Assembly (NCBI RefSeq): GCF_045635475.1 | Contig: NZ_JBJGXI010000016.1 | Span: forward strand, 27,656 to 91,655 | Length of the DNA stretch: 64,000 nucleotides | Source of the DNA: JBJGXI01 sp045635475 | Lineage (GTDB): Bacteria; Bacillota; Bacilli; Bacillales; Amphibacillaceae | Reading direction: 5' to 3' | Shown: positions 49,957 to 58,453 of the stretch, piece after piece | Layout of the letters: each line of letters begins with the position of its first letter | How positions within the stretch are numbered: the first letter of the stretch is position 1 | Notes under the pieces: generated by a model | What the model was told of the DNA's origin: nothing | What the model saw: only the letters and a program-made list of their open reading frames with translations | The model's database searches: none | Position numbers and translations under genes: made by a program

Positions 49957-50865
49957 TTACAATAAAAGTGCAAGTATAATGGGAATAGTAACAACACTAA
50001 GTAAGGTACTCGTTAACGTGGCACTCGAAACAAAATCCGGCTTTGTATCAAACTGCAATGCATACATTGTCGTATTTGCAGCCGTAGGCATCGCTGCCAT
50101 AAGGATGATAATATTCCTTATCATATCATCAAGCGGAAGTGGAACCGTGATCAAATACGCTATAATTGGTCCGCCAACCAACCGCAACAATAACGCTAAC
50201 GATAATCTACCCTTCTCCAGCTTCTTCAACTTAATCGTTGCTAGCTGCATGCCCAAGACGATCATAATTGTAGGAATTGCCGCATCTGCCACCATGCTAA
50301 CAGCAGTCATCAACTGCGCTCCAATATTAAAATTAGCAAGATTAAAAACAACACCTAAGAGTGCCCCATAAACGATTGGCATCATTAATACTTCTTTTAA
50401 GGGAGAATGCTTTTGACCTCTAGCATTAGATGCACCGCCGTACGCAGCAATATAAATACCAATCGTGCACATAATTAATTGCTGTAATACCATAAGTATA
50501 ACTGCATAATGAAAACCGGCTTCGCCAAATACAAGAAGCACTAGTGGCGTCCCATAATTTCCATTATTCATAAAGGAAGATGCTAATATAAAACTACTTC
50601 GCTCTTGCTTATTCCACTTGCCTATCGCTCCGATCACATAACAAATAAAAATAGACAAGCCACATAGCAGTAGTAAGGAGGCTCCTAAGTAGAAATAATC
50701 AATATTAATTTCATTTTCGTAAAACGTGCGAAAAGCCAAAAATGGCGACATTAAGTAAAGTGCCATCGTTGAAATCGACTTAATTTCAAACTTTAATAAC
50801 TTAAACCCTATGTATCCGATCGCAAACACACCGAAGATTGGTATGAGAACAGTTAACACATTCAT
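49957..50865 (-). CDS. AEC family (auxin efflux carrier-like) transporter
   Basis: A 302-residue membrane protein with about ten membrane segments in two similar halves. Recognised by SFMNNGNYGTPLVLLVFGE in the first half and the GGPIIAYLITV / MPTAANTTMYALQFDT motifs in the second. AEC members export malate, malonate or other small organic acids; the substrate here is unknown. GCAGGTGAT lies before the ATG. Single gene converging on the tiny-ORF array. Confidence 0.85.
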   Translation of the reverse strand: MNVLTVLIPIFGVFAIGYIGFKLLKFEIKSISTMALYLMSPFLAFRTFYENEINIDYFYLGASLLLLCGLSIFICYVIGAIGKWNKQERSSFILASSFMNNGNYGTPLVLLVFGEAGFHYAVILMVLQQLIMCTIGIYIAAYGGASNARGQKHSPLKEVLMMPIVYGALLGVVFNLANFNIGAQLMTAVSMVADAAIPTIMIVLGMQLATIKLKKLEKGRLSLALLLRLVGGPIIAYLITVPLPLDDMIRNIIILMAAMPTAANTTMYALQFDTKPDFVSSATLTSTLLSVVTIPIILALLL

Positions 50866-50929
50866 GTAGCATCACCTGCATTAGATTATAACGAAATTGT
50901 TGGTAAAGAAGCTACCATAATGTGCTATG

Positions 50930-51373
50930 TTAACGTTTTGCTTTTAATAATTTCGTGTTACGAATCAGCTGATTAATAATTTCCGAGAAAACAAGACCAA
51001 TCGCAATTGCCCCCGATATGAGAAAAGCCTTCGCAGCCAACTGAATTGCTTCGTTATAATCATTTTCGACAAAGTTACGCATCGCATCATAAGCAAGACC
51101 CCCTGGCACTAAAGGGATAATGCCTGACACAATAAAAATAATAATTGGCGTTTTATAACGCTTCGCACAAATTTGGCTCCAAATTGCCACTGCAAATGAA
51201 GCAACAACCGCCGCTGGAACAGCATCGATAGCTTGTTCTGTTAACAAAAAATATATAACCCAGCCAATCATACCTGCTAGTCCACATTGTATAAGCGAGC
51301 GAACTGGTGCATTAAAAATAACACCAAATGCACTTGCTGCAATAAAGCTTGTAATTAATTGTTCAATAATCAT
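50930..51373 (-). CDS. Threonine/serine exporter, C-terminal subunit (ThrE_2/YjjB-like)
   Basis: A 147-residue protein with four or five membrane segments (ASAFGVIFNAP at the start, FIVSGIIPLVPGGLAYDAMRNFV near residue 75). This is the DUF3815/ThrE_2 domain of the threonine/serine exporter, here as a separate protein. Its partner with the larger domain is encoded 383 bp upstream, with a repeat A copy in between. Confidence 0.85.
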   Translation of the reverse strand: MIIEQLITSFIAASAFGVIFNAPVRSLIQCGLAGMIGWVIYFLLTEQAIDAVPAAVVASFAVAIWSQICAKRYKTPIIIFIVSGIIPLVPGGLAYDAMRNFVENDYNEAIQLAAKAFLISGAIAIGLVFSEIINQLIRNTKLLKAKR

Positions 51374-51401
51374 AAGTTTTCCTTCCTATGACTCAATTTT
51401 G

Positions 51402-51720
51402 CTAAACGCCGGCGTAACTCGGAGAGTCTTGCACCGCTCCGGAAATCCACTTCGCTTTCCGCGGGGGGCTAGTGAGCCTCCTCGTCGCTTCGCTCCTGCG
51501 GGGTCTCACTTAGGCCACTAGTCCCGCAGGAGTCGAAGTGGATTTCCTACGCTGCTAACGGGATTGCTATTTACGTCGGGTGATTGGAGCTCCAGGCAGT
51601 CGACTCCAGCGGGATTAGCACGAGCTGAAGATCCACTTAGAAGCGCACTTTGCTTCTGAGTTAGCTGAAGCCGTGCCAGCGGAAATCACGAGCACCACGC
51701 TACAACGGAGTTTACTTCAA
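51402..51720. repeat. Repeat A, copy 3 (between two exporter genes)
   Basis: GGCGTAACTCGGAGAGTCTT, GCTTTCCGCGGGGGGCTAGT, GAGCCTCCTCGTCGCTTCGC, CCCGCAGGAGTCGAAG, then the second part (GGAGCTCCAGGCAGTCGACT, AAGCGCACTTTGCTTCTGAG) to CAACGGAGTTTACTTCAA. It occupies nearly the whole 51374-51755 gap. Confidence 0.75.
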
Positions 51721-51755
51721 CTATGAAGAACATCAATGTATACGAAAAGAGTCTT

Positions 51756-52508
51756 TTAAATAAACGAAAAAACGATAGCTATGCCAGCACCAATCGCAAA
51801 TGCTGTTAGGAAAGCCTCCGCTCCCTTTGACAAACCCGAAACGAGGTGGCCTGCCATCAGGTCGCGTACCGCATTTGTAATGAGCAGCCCTGGTACAAGT
51901 GGCATAACTGATCCAATAATAATTTTATCTAGTTCCGTACCGATATGGAGATATATAGAGATAAATGCTAACAAACCAATAATAAAAGAAGCAAGAAATT
52001 CAGCAAAAAAGCGAATTTTTACGATCTGGTGAAAGTACACCATGGAAGAAAAACCAACTCCACCAACCACACAGGAAGGTAAGAAGTCGCTCCATCCTCC
52101 CTGAAACATAATCGTGAAACAACCACTCGCCAGTGAAGCAGCAGCAATTTGTACAGCTATTGCATATGTATGTGTTTGTGCCTCTATCTCTTTTAGTTGT
52201 TCTGCTGCCTCATTGACCGATAACTCTCCCCCAGTTAACTTTCGTGAAACGCTATTAACCAATGTTACTTTATATAAATCCGTTGATCTTTCTAAAATTC
52301 GAACAAAATTCGTTTGTTCTGTTTCACCTAGGGAAAATATGATACCCGTGGGCGTAACGTAGCTTTGTGAACTATTTATACCTAATGATGACGCCATACG
52401 CATCATCGTATCTTCCACTCGATACGTTTCCGCTCCACTTTGTAGCATAATTCTGCCTGCTAACAAACAGATTTTTATAATTTCTGTATTGTTCGGTTGA
52501 TCGTTCAT
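51756..52508 (-). CDS. Threonine/serine exporter, N-terminal subunit (ThrE/YjjP-like)
   Basis: About 250 residues: a cytoplasmic N-terminal part (ICLLAGRIMLQSGAETYRVEDTM, DUF1212/ThrE motif) and five membrane segments (about 120-250) with GSVMPLVPGLLITNAVRDLMAGH. With the smaller gene downstream it forms the two-part exporter that removes threonine or serine by proton antiport. ATG 52508 fits the GGAG site better than ATG 52514. Confidence 0.87.
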   Translation of the reverse strand: MNDQPNNTEIIKICLLAGRIMLQSGAETYRVEDTMMRMASSLGINSSQSYVTPTGIIFSLGETEQTNFVRILERSTDLYKVTLVNSVSRKLTGGELSVNEAAEQLKEIEAQTHTYAIAVQIAAASLASGCFTIMFQGGWSDFLPSCVVGGVGFSSMVYFHQIVKIRFFAEFLASFIIGLLAFISIYLHIGTELDKIIIGSVMPLVPGLLITNAVRDLMAGHLVSGLSKGAEAFLTAFAIGAGIAIVFSFI

Positions 52509-52592
52509 CCTCATCGCTCCGATAATCTATAAACACTTGTCAAATGCTTTTGATTGTACTATTTAGATATATGTGAAATTTATTCGCAACTG

Positions 52593-52683
52593 AGTCAATT
52601 TCATAGCTACCTTATGCTTCGTCCACATATAGTTCGGAGATGGTGGATGCAGATAGCTAAAAATCAGTATTATGAAATTGACT
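52593..52683. mobile_element. MITE-like element M2
   Basis: Right end identical to M1 over TAGCTAAAAATCAGTATTATG and GAAATTGACTAAA; left end TGAGTCAATTTCATAG. The internal palindrome is shorter (CGTCCAC...GTGGATG). 91 bp, non-coding. Confidence 0.65.
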
Positions 52684-52741
52684 AAACTTTTTCAAACTTA
52701 TAATTACCCTATGAAATGGACCTATCCTAGCGTAACATAAT

Positions 52742-53692
52742 TTATTTAGGCAAATGCGCTAAAAAGTTTTGATAAGCGAACCCCTTAACTTGTTCTTCAT
52801 TATAATACTTAAGTAATTCCTCAATTAAATTCTGGTATTTACCAGCATGCTCTAAATTTTTCACAAAAGAAGAAATTCCATCAAAATCAGAGCCGAATCC
52901 AATATTGTTTACTCCACCTAATCCACACAGATGATCGATATGCTTGATTAAGTCACCAATTGATGCTTGCTCACTATCCTTATTTATAAATGGCGGATTA
53001 AACACCATTTGAATAAGACCGCCTTTGTTGAACATCGCCTTCGCCTGATCATCATAAAGATTCCTTGGATGATCACAGATGGCTCTTGCATTAGAATGAC
53101 TAGCAATTGGATAGTCAGCATATTCAAGAATATCCCAAAATCCTTTCACAGTCGAATGTGCTACATCTGTAAACACCCGGTGATCGTTATTAAGCTTTAC
53201 CACTTGCTTGCCAAGTAATGTTAAGCCGCCACCGCGTGGCTCTCCAGCGCCATCCGCACAAAGATTCGCATTGTTCCACGTCATCCCAATCGAAAGAACC
53301 CCTAACCGATAAAGATGTCTTAGCTTTACTAAATCGTTTCCGAATGCATCTGCACCTTCTAGTGTAAGGACAGCACCAACTTCCCCGTCTTGTAGAAGCT
53401 GAAAATCTTCCCATTGTTTGATATGTTTCATTTCCGGATTTTTCGCGAGCACTTCTGTATAAAATAAATCAACTTGCTCTAATGCATGCTGCCACTTTTC
53501 GTCAGAAGGCACATCAGGTTCAATAAATATAGCAAAAAATTGAGCCTTTACCTCGCCAGCAATTAATCGCTCAAGATTCGTATCTAAGCTACTAGCATCT
53601 CTAAATGTTAGCGGCTTTTGGTTGTATATGCTACCTCTTTTAGCTAATTGTAGTTTTAATAATGCATCACAATGTGTATCAATAATATGCAT
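52742..53692 (-). CDS. Membrane dipeptidase-family M19 peptidase
   Basis: A 316-residue zinc dipeptidase. Metal ligands in IDTHCDALL (His-x-Asp at the N-terminus), LTLEGADAF (bridging Glu), TDVAHS and ASHSNARAI. No signal peptide, so it is cytoplasmic. It cleaves dipeptides, including D-containing ones from peptidoglycan. Good GGAGGG site, 12 nt after the C26 hydrolase gene, so the two are an operon. Confidence 0.88.
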   Translation of the reverse strand: MHIIDTHCDALLKLQLAKRGSIYNQKPLTFRDASSLDTNLERLIAGEVKAQFFAIFIEPDVPSDEKWQHALEQVDLFYTEVLAKNPEMKHIKQWEDFQLLQDGEVGAVLTLEGADAFGNDLVKLRHLYRLGVLSIGMTWNNANLCADGAGEPRGGGLTLLGKQVVKLNNDHRVFTDVAHSTVKGFWDILEYADYPIASHSNARAICDHPRNLYDDQAKAMFNKGGLIQMVFNPPFINKDSEQASIGDLIKHIDHLCGLGGVNNIGFGSDFDGISSFVKNLEHAGKYQNLIEELLKYYNEEQVKGFAYQNFLAHLPK

Positions 53693-53704
53693 GAATTGTC
53701 CCTC

Positions 53705-54418
53705 CTAGTTTGATTGACAAGCAGAAATAAACCCATCGTATATTTTTAGCGAAGTCACGTCTTGTATTGAAGCCATATTTTCTGGATGCCATTGTAAACC
53801 AAGTACAAAGCGATGATCAACACTCTCGATGGCTTCAATAATTCTATCATTTGCTCTTCCGCTTATTTGAAAATTTTCCGGAACTTGACGATTTGCCTGA
53901 TGATGTCTGCTGTTTACCTTTATTTTATCCGAACCCGTAAGTTCATACAGTAATGAATCCTTCATTATTTGAATATAATGAGAGCCATGCCCTTTTGGTG
54001 CTTGCTGTTGGTGCTGCAGCAAGTCCATTTCAATTTGCGAGTATATATCCTGATACATATCGCCCCCCGCCGCAATATTCAACACCTGGCAACCTCTGCA
54101 AACGGCAAGGAGTGGTTTATTCATCTGTAAAAACTCTTTTATTAGCAAAATTTCAAAATGGTCCCGTGCAGGGGTAATTACACCTAGTTGTTGATGAGGC
54201 TCTTCACCAAATAGCGTAGGATCAATATCGTAGCCACCAGTAACGTATAATCCATCTATTTTTTTAGCCACCTGCCGAATATCCTCTAGCTCAGTAAGAT
54301 TCGGCAAAAACACTGGGATTCCACCTGCACGAACAATCGCATCCGCATTAGCTGAACTAACGGAATAACCTTGTTCATCTATTTCCATCGATGAAGTAAT
54401 TCCTATGATTGGCTTCAT
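53705..54418 (-). CDS. Gamma-glutamyl hydrolase family protein (peptidase C26)
   Basis: A 237-residue class I glutamine-amidotransferase-like hydrolase. Nucleophile Cys in LLAVCRGCQVLNIAAGG (about residue 107) and the His-Glu pair in LGLQWHPEN. Related to PuuD, which removes gamma-glutamyl groups from polyamine or GABA derivatives; the substrate here is unknown. It is first in a pair with the M19 dipeptidase, which suggests stepwise breakdown of a gamma-glutamyl peptide. Confidence 0.87.
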   Translation of the reverse strand: MKPIIGITSSMEIDEQGYSVSSANADAIVRAGGIPVFLPNLTELEDIRQVAKKIDGLYVTGGYDIDPTLFGEEPHQQLGVITPARDHFEILLIKEFLQMNKPLLAVCRGCQVLNIAAGGDMYQDIYSQIEMDLLQHQQQAPKGHGSHYIQIMKDSLLYELTGSDKIKVNSRHHQANRQVPENFQISGRANDRIIEAIESVDHRFVLGLQWHPENMASIQDVTSLKIYDGFISACQSN

Positions 54419-54588
54419 ATAATCGTCCCCCTCATTTCTTCCATATCATATGCAATGATATATCTTATGTAGTATGAAGTTGTCTTAGTTAGAGGTCTGG
54501 TGATTTTTTCACTCTTTTTTACAACTGTTTTATTCTTCTTTTCTTTAGACTGTCATCTAAAATAGTGGTGTTATTGCACAATTTATCC

Positions 54589-54980
54589 TAAACTCTGTCG
54601 TAACTTGGAGAGTGCTTGCACTGCTCCGGAAATCCACTTCGCGCACCATAGGGGGGCTAGTGAGCCTCCTCGTCGCTTCGCTCCTGCGGGGTCTCACTTA
54701 GGCCGTTTCTTAAGGACTACAGGCTAAACCCGTCCTTGTCGGACAACGCCTGCATGACCCTTGCCGTGCCTCAGGAGTCGAAGTGGATTTCCTACGCTGC
54801 TAACGGGATTGCTCTTCATGTGGGGTGATTGGAGCTCCAGGCAGTCGACTCCAGCGGGAACAGCACGGGCTGAAGATCCACTCAGAAGCGCTCTTTGCTT
54901 CTGAGTTAGCTGAAGCCGTGCCCGCGGAAAGCGACTGCACGGAGCGGAAATCTCGAGTACTACGACGCATTTTACTTCAA
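54589..54980. repeat. Repeat A, copy 4 (with internal insert)
   Basis: The full A sequence, starting AAACTCTGTCGTAACTTGGA and ending TTTTACTTCAAATT. After TCTCACTTAGGCC it differs: about 60 bp (54705-54768, GTTTCTTAAGGACTACAGGC...TTGCCGTGCC) replace the ACTAGTCCCG seen in the other copies. It ends 6 nt from the flavin reductase stop. The 54419-54985 gap holds nothing else. Confidence 0.75.
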
Positions 54981-54985
54981 ATTTG

Positions 54986-55597
54986 TCATTTACGGGAAGG
55001 GAATTTTTTAATCGGCAAAGAAAAGAAATTATTACTATATGTATAATCACCGGCCATTCGACCGATTACTTCTAGATTGTGGGGATCAACTTTATCGTTA
55101 TCTGCAAGAATCTCTTCATCAATATGGTAACAAACAAGTGTACCAAGAACGAGAGTGCTATTACCTACTGGAATTAATTGATCAAGCTGACACTCCATAC
55201 TAATCGGTGATTCAGCAACTCTTGGAGACGTGACATGCTTACTTTTAGCGGTGGTTAGCCCAGCTAATTCAAATTCACTTTCATGTGGAGGAACGTTCAG
55301 GCTACTTTCATACATCGCATTTGCAAGAGGGGCGTTTACAATGTTGATAACAAAATCTCCAATCTCCCTAATATTATTCAACGTGTCCTTGGCTCCGTTA
55401 CCCTCCTCTTTAGCTGCTATGGAGATACATAATGTAATTGGATCTAATGATGCAACTGTAAAAAAGCTATAAGGGGCAAGGTTGGTTTCCCCTGCTTTGT
55501 TAACTGTTGATACCCACGCAATCGGTCTAGGCACCACCGCTCCTTTGATTAATTTGTCCATTTGACGTTCGGAAAATTGGGTATGGTCAATGATCAT
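54986..55597 (-). CDS. Flavin reductase-like domain protein
   Basis: A 203-residue FMN-binding protein of the split-barrel DIM6/NTAB family. GAVVPRPIAWVSTVNKAGETN at residues about 19-39, APYSFFTVASLDPITLCISI and DTLNNIREIGDFVINIV are the family hallmarks. It passes electrons from NAD(P)H to free FMN or acts on an unknown substrate. GAGGTGAT lies before the ATG. Its stop codon is only 6 nt from the end of repeat A4. Confidence 0.87.
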   Translation of the reverse strand: MIIDHTQFSERQMDKLIKGAVVPRPIAWVSTVNKAGETNLAPYSFFTVASLDPITLCISIAAKEEGNGAKDTLNNIREIGDFVINIVNAPLANAMYESSLNVPPHESEFELAGLTTAKSKHVTSPRVAESPISMECQLDQLIPVGNSTLVLGTLVCYHIDEEILADNDKVDPHNLEVIGRMAGDYTYSNNFFSLPIKKFPSRK

Positions 55598-55642
55598 AAA
55601 ATCACCTCGCGAGTATTAATTATCTCCATTATACGCACAAAA

Positions 55643-55677
55643 CGGCAAGCATCCAACAAGGATACTTACCGCTTTTT
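55643..55677 (-). terminator. Terminator of the MarR-ABC operon
   Basis: CGGCAAGCATCC and GGATACTTACCG with two mismatches, 10 nt past the permease stop; TTTT on the minus strand side and TTTTTT on the plus side. Confidence 0.7.
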
Positions 55678-55686
55678 TAAAATTGC

Positions 55687-56517
55687 TTATGCTTCCGAAC
55701 GCGAGAACCGAAATGTTGCTAGCACAACAAACACTACACTGATTAGAAGAACAACAATAATTTCATCCGTAAAGGTAATCACATGATTAAATACTGTTAA
55801 ATCCAGCCCCATTGCTTCTCGCAATATAGGTGCCATTTGATCTGGTTGTAAGATGATTTTTTTAAACATATCAACACAATATGTTAATGGATTTATTTTT
55901 ACGATAAAGTTCATCCAGCCCGGCATTCCGTTTAAAGGAAACAATGCCCCTGATAAGAATAGCATCGGGAATATTAAAACTTGAATGACCATTTGAAAGG
56001 CTTGCGATGTTTTTAGTGTACTTGCAATCAATAAACCAATCGATGATAGCGCAAATGCGACTAGGAACATGACCGGGATTAACTGCAGGATCATCATAAA
56101 CGATATCGAAACGCCAATAAACGGTACAAAAATCAACATCATTAATCCTTGAAATAAGGCAACAGTGCTCCCTCCAAGTACCTTACCTATAGCAATAGAA
56201 ACTCTTGATATTGGTGCGACTAATATCTCTCGCATATACCCAAATTCCTTATCCTGCACAACTGATAATGCCGAAAATATTGCCGTATTAAAAACGGTCA
56301 TTCCAATAATACCAGGGAACATAAACTCAACAAAATCAAAGTCAGCAAGTGCACCCGATGTGCCTCCTGCTCCCATCATCGATGACATTGCCCCGCTCAT
56401 ACCACTACCAAATAGTATAAGAAACATAAACGGCATCGCAAAGGATCCTACCATTCTAGCTCGGTCTCTGAAAAACTTAATCACGTCTCGTTGCCATATC
56501 GCTATTATTCCTTCCAT
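55687..56517 (-). CDS. ABC-2 type multidrug exporter, permease
   Basis: A 276-residue membrane protein with about six membrane segments. ABC-2 (DrrB-type) pattern: IWQRDVIKFFRDRARMVGS at the N-terminus and FPMLFLSGALFPLNGMPGWM near the last third. The second segment is followed by a Gly/Met-rich loop (MSGAMSSMMGAGGTSGAL). Partner of the ATPase 7 nt upstream. Exports drugs or similar hydrophobic compounds. Confidence 0.87.
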   Translation of the reverse strand: MEGIIAIWQRDVIKFFRDRARMVGSFAMPFMFLILFGSGMSGAMSSMMGAGGTSGALADFDFVEFMFPGIIGMTVFNTAIFSALSVVQDKEFGYMREILVAPISRVSIAIGKVLGGSTVALFQGLMMLIFVPFIGVSISFMMILQLIPVMFLVAFALSSIGLLIASTLKTSQAFQMVIQVLIFPMLFLSGALFPLNGMPGWMNFIVKINPLTYCVDMFKKIILQPDQMAPILREAMGLDLTVFNHVITFTDEIIVVLLISVVFVVLATFRFSRSEA

Positions 56518-56524
56518 CTTATTG

Positions 56525-57490
56525 TTACCCCCTCATAGTTCTTTTCATTTTGTCTTTACTAGAAGCCGATTCTTCCCTAATTTCTCGCCCAGTAAGGTGG
56601 AGAAAAACGTCATTTAACGTTGGTCTACGTAAATTGACGCTCGTTATCGGAATATCGAACTCTTTCACAAAATTCACGAGGAACTCACTACCTTTATCTA
56701 CTTGGAAGGTAAGTATGCCTTGCTCTAATTTCACTTCCGTATTATAAGTTTGTTCAATTAATTGTTTAGCATCTTGATTGTTTTCGGTAGAAATTGCGAT
56801 AATATCGCCACCAACATTCGTCTTTAATTGCTCTGGCGTATCAAGTGCAATTAACTCGCCATGGTCCATAACAGCTACCCGGTCACAGATTTCCGCTTCG
56901 TCCATATAGTGGGTTGTTAGAAAAATGGTGATTCCAGCTTTTTCTTTTAACTTTAGAATATACTCCCAAATATGAGCGCGCGTCTGAGGATCTAATCCTA
57001 CCGTTGGTTCATCTAAAAAAAGCACCTTAGGATAATGAAGTAATCCTCGGGCAATTTCTAATCTTCTTTTCATACCACCAGAAAATGTTTCTACGATGTT
57101 TTTTCGTTTATCGGTTAAATCTACTATTTGAAGTACCTCTTGAATTCGTGCTTCTCGCTTATCTTTGTCGATACCGTAAAATTTGCAGTGTAGCATCAAG
57201 TTTTCATTAGCGGTTAACTTTTCATCTAATGTTGACTCTTGAAAGATTAATCCAATACTTGCTCTAACCTTGTTTTTCTCTGTTACATTATCAAACCCAT
57301 TAATACGCGCTGTACCTTCTGATGGTTTGATAATCGTAGACAGCATATTGATCGTTGTACTTTTACCTGCTCCATTTGGTCCAAGGAATCCAAAGATTTC
57401 TCCTTCTTTGACAAATAGATCTATTCCCTTTACTGCTTCAAAATCTTTATAGCGCTTTTTTATTCCCTTCACTTCAAGAATATTTGACAT
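56525..57490 (-). CDS. ABC-2 type multidrug exporter, ATP-binding protein (DrrA family)
   Basis: About 321 residues: Walker A GPNGAGKSTT (about 38-47), Q-loop LIFQESTLDEKLT, signature TFSGGMKRRLEIARGL, Walker B VLFLDEPTVGLDPQTR and switch ITIFLTTHYMDEAE, then the DrrA C-terminal domain (about 225-320). AGGGGG fits ATG 57490 better than ATG 57496. Middle gene of the MarR-ATPase-permease operon. Confidence 0.9.
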   Translation of the reverse strand: MSNILEVKGIKKRYKDFEAVKGIDLFVKEGEIFGFLGPNGAGKSTTINMLSTIIKPSEGTARINGFDNVTEKNKVRASIGLIFQESTLDEKLTANENLMLHCKFYGIDKDKREARIQEVLQIVDLTDKRKNIVETFSGGMKRRLEIARGLLHYPKVLFLDEPTVGLDPQTRAHIWEYILKLKEKAGITIFLTTHYMDEAEICDRVAVMDHGELIALDTPEQLKTNVGGDIIAISTENNQDAKQLIEQTYNTEVKLEQGILTFQVDKGSEFLVNFVKEFDIPITSVNLRRPTLNDVFLHLTGREIREESASSKDKMKRTMRG

Positions 57491-57523
57491 TAGCATTTCC
57501 CCCTGTCACTTTACCTGATTTTT

Positions 57524-57955
57524 TTAAGCTTTCTTCACTAAGTTTCTTAATGACGTTAACCCTTTAACGATTTGTTGTTTTTCTGCTTCACTGGATTCAT
57601 CTACCAAGTCCCCTAAAAATGTTGTTACCATATTGCGCATCGATTCGTGTAATTCTTTTACTTGCACCGATGGAACAATATATACAACTCGTTTATCTTC
57701 CTCGCTTCGCAAACGATTAACATAACCTTGTTTTTCCAGTCGATCAATGATTCCAGATACAGTACTGTTTGCCAGACTCATTTTTTTACTAATATCACTA
57801 ATTCGAAGCTGCTCTTCTTCAGATAGCATAAACATAATCATCATTTGTGGCGGTGTTAGTTCATATTCCTTAAATGCTTCCCGCCATCGATGATTGAGCG
57901 AAGCATTAATCTCTCTTAACAATGTGTTAATTTCTGAACCAACTTGGTGTCTCAT
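57524..57955 (-). CDS. MarR-family repressor of the ABC exporter
   Basis: A 143-residue winged-helix regulator. Recognition region ISDISKKMSLANSTVSGIIDRLEKQGYVNR and the wing RSEEDKRVVYIVP. It is first in the operon with the exporter (33 nt to the ATPase), so it is likely to repress its own operon and to be released by an exported compound. A perfect palindrome lies in its promoter region. AAGGAG lies before the ATG. Confidence 0.9.
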   Translation of the reverse strand: MRHQVGSEINTLLREINASLNHRWREAFKEYELTPPQMMIMFMLSEEEQLRISDISKKMSLANSTVSGIIDRLEKQGYVNRLRSEEDKRVVYIVPSVQVKELHESMRNMVTTFLGDLVDESSEAEKQQIVKGLTSLRNLVKKA

Positions 57956-57990
57956 TGGTTATTTCTCCTTAATGATATATTTCGCAAGCT

Positions 57991-58012
57991 AATATTTCGT
58001 ATACGAAATATT
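57991..58012 (-). promoter_or_regulatory. Perfect 22-bp palindrome, MarR operator
   Basis: AATATTTCGTA (57991-58001) and TACGAAATATT (58002-58012). On the minus strand a TATAAT overlaps its edge (58009-58014). It lies 36 bp before the regulator start. A half site TATTTCGC (57977-57985) is closer to the gene. Confidence 0.75.
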
Positions 58013-58139
58013 ATAACATACGATACTATGTAAGAAAACATTATTGTATTTCGGAAAAATTGGTAGAAATTACGACGGTTTTTGCGGACACTAGGCATGA
58101 GGTGGATCAAGATGTAGGACGAAACCGGCAAGTTATTTT

Positions 58140-58321
58140 TTGACGGACATCAGAGCGCTTATCTGTGACAAAAAGGGCAAAAATAGAATTGCGCGGCCAC
58201 CAGAGAGCTTATTTGAATAAAACCGTTGTTACTGTAACTTGTTTTAGTAAATAAGCTCTCTGGTGGCCGCCAAATCACTGATCCAGGCATTTCGAGCAAA
58301 ATAAGGTCTTCTGCGTCCGCC
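58140..58321. repeat. Repeat B, copy 4
   Basis: GACGGACATCAGAGCGCTTA, GCGGCCACCAGAGAGCTTAT, inverted ATAAGCTCTCTGGTGGCCGC and TAAGGTCTTCTGCGTCCGCC. The inner pair forms a near-perfect 24-bp stem. The 57956-58453 gap holds the MarR operator, this element and nothing else recognised. Confidence 0.7.
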
Positions 58322-58453
58322 AAAAAGTTTTGTTATCTGCTCGTGCTCGACTTACCGACCATCTTATGCGCCCTGTTCCTAGCCGACATTGTATGCGGAA
58401 AAAGTTCATATTTCTATGGCTAATCACTGCATCGCATTTCCCATCAAAAGTGG

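Noticed and set aside
54724..55050. ORF on the minus strand inside repeat A4, and its relatives at 60598-60966 and 25252-25434
   Set aside because: They translate the repeat itself (RARLQLTQKQRALLSGSSAR appears in two copies), have no ribosome binding site and change frame between copies. Typical spurious calls in GC-rich repeats.
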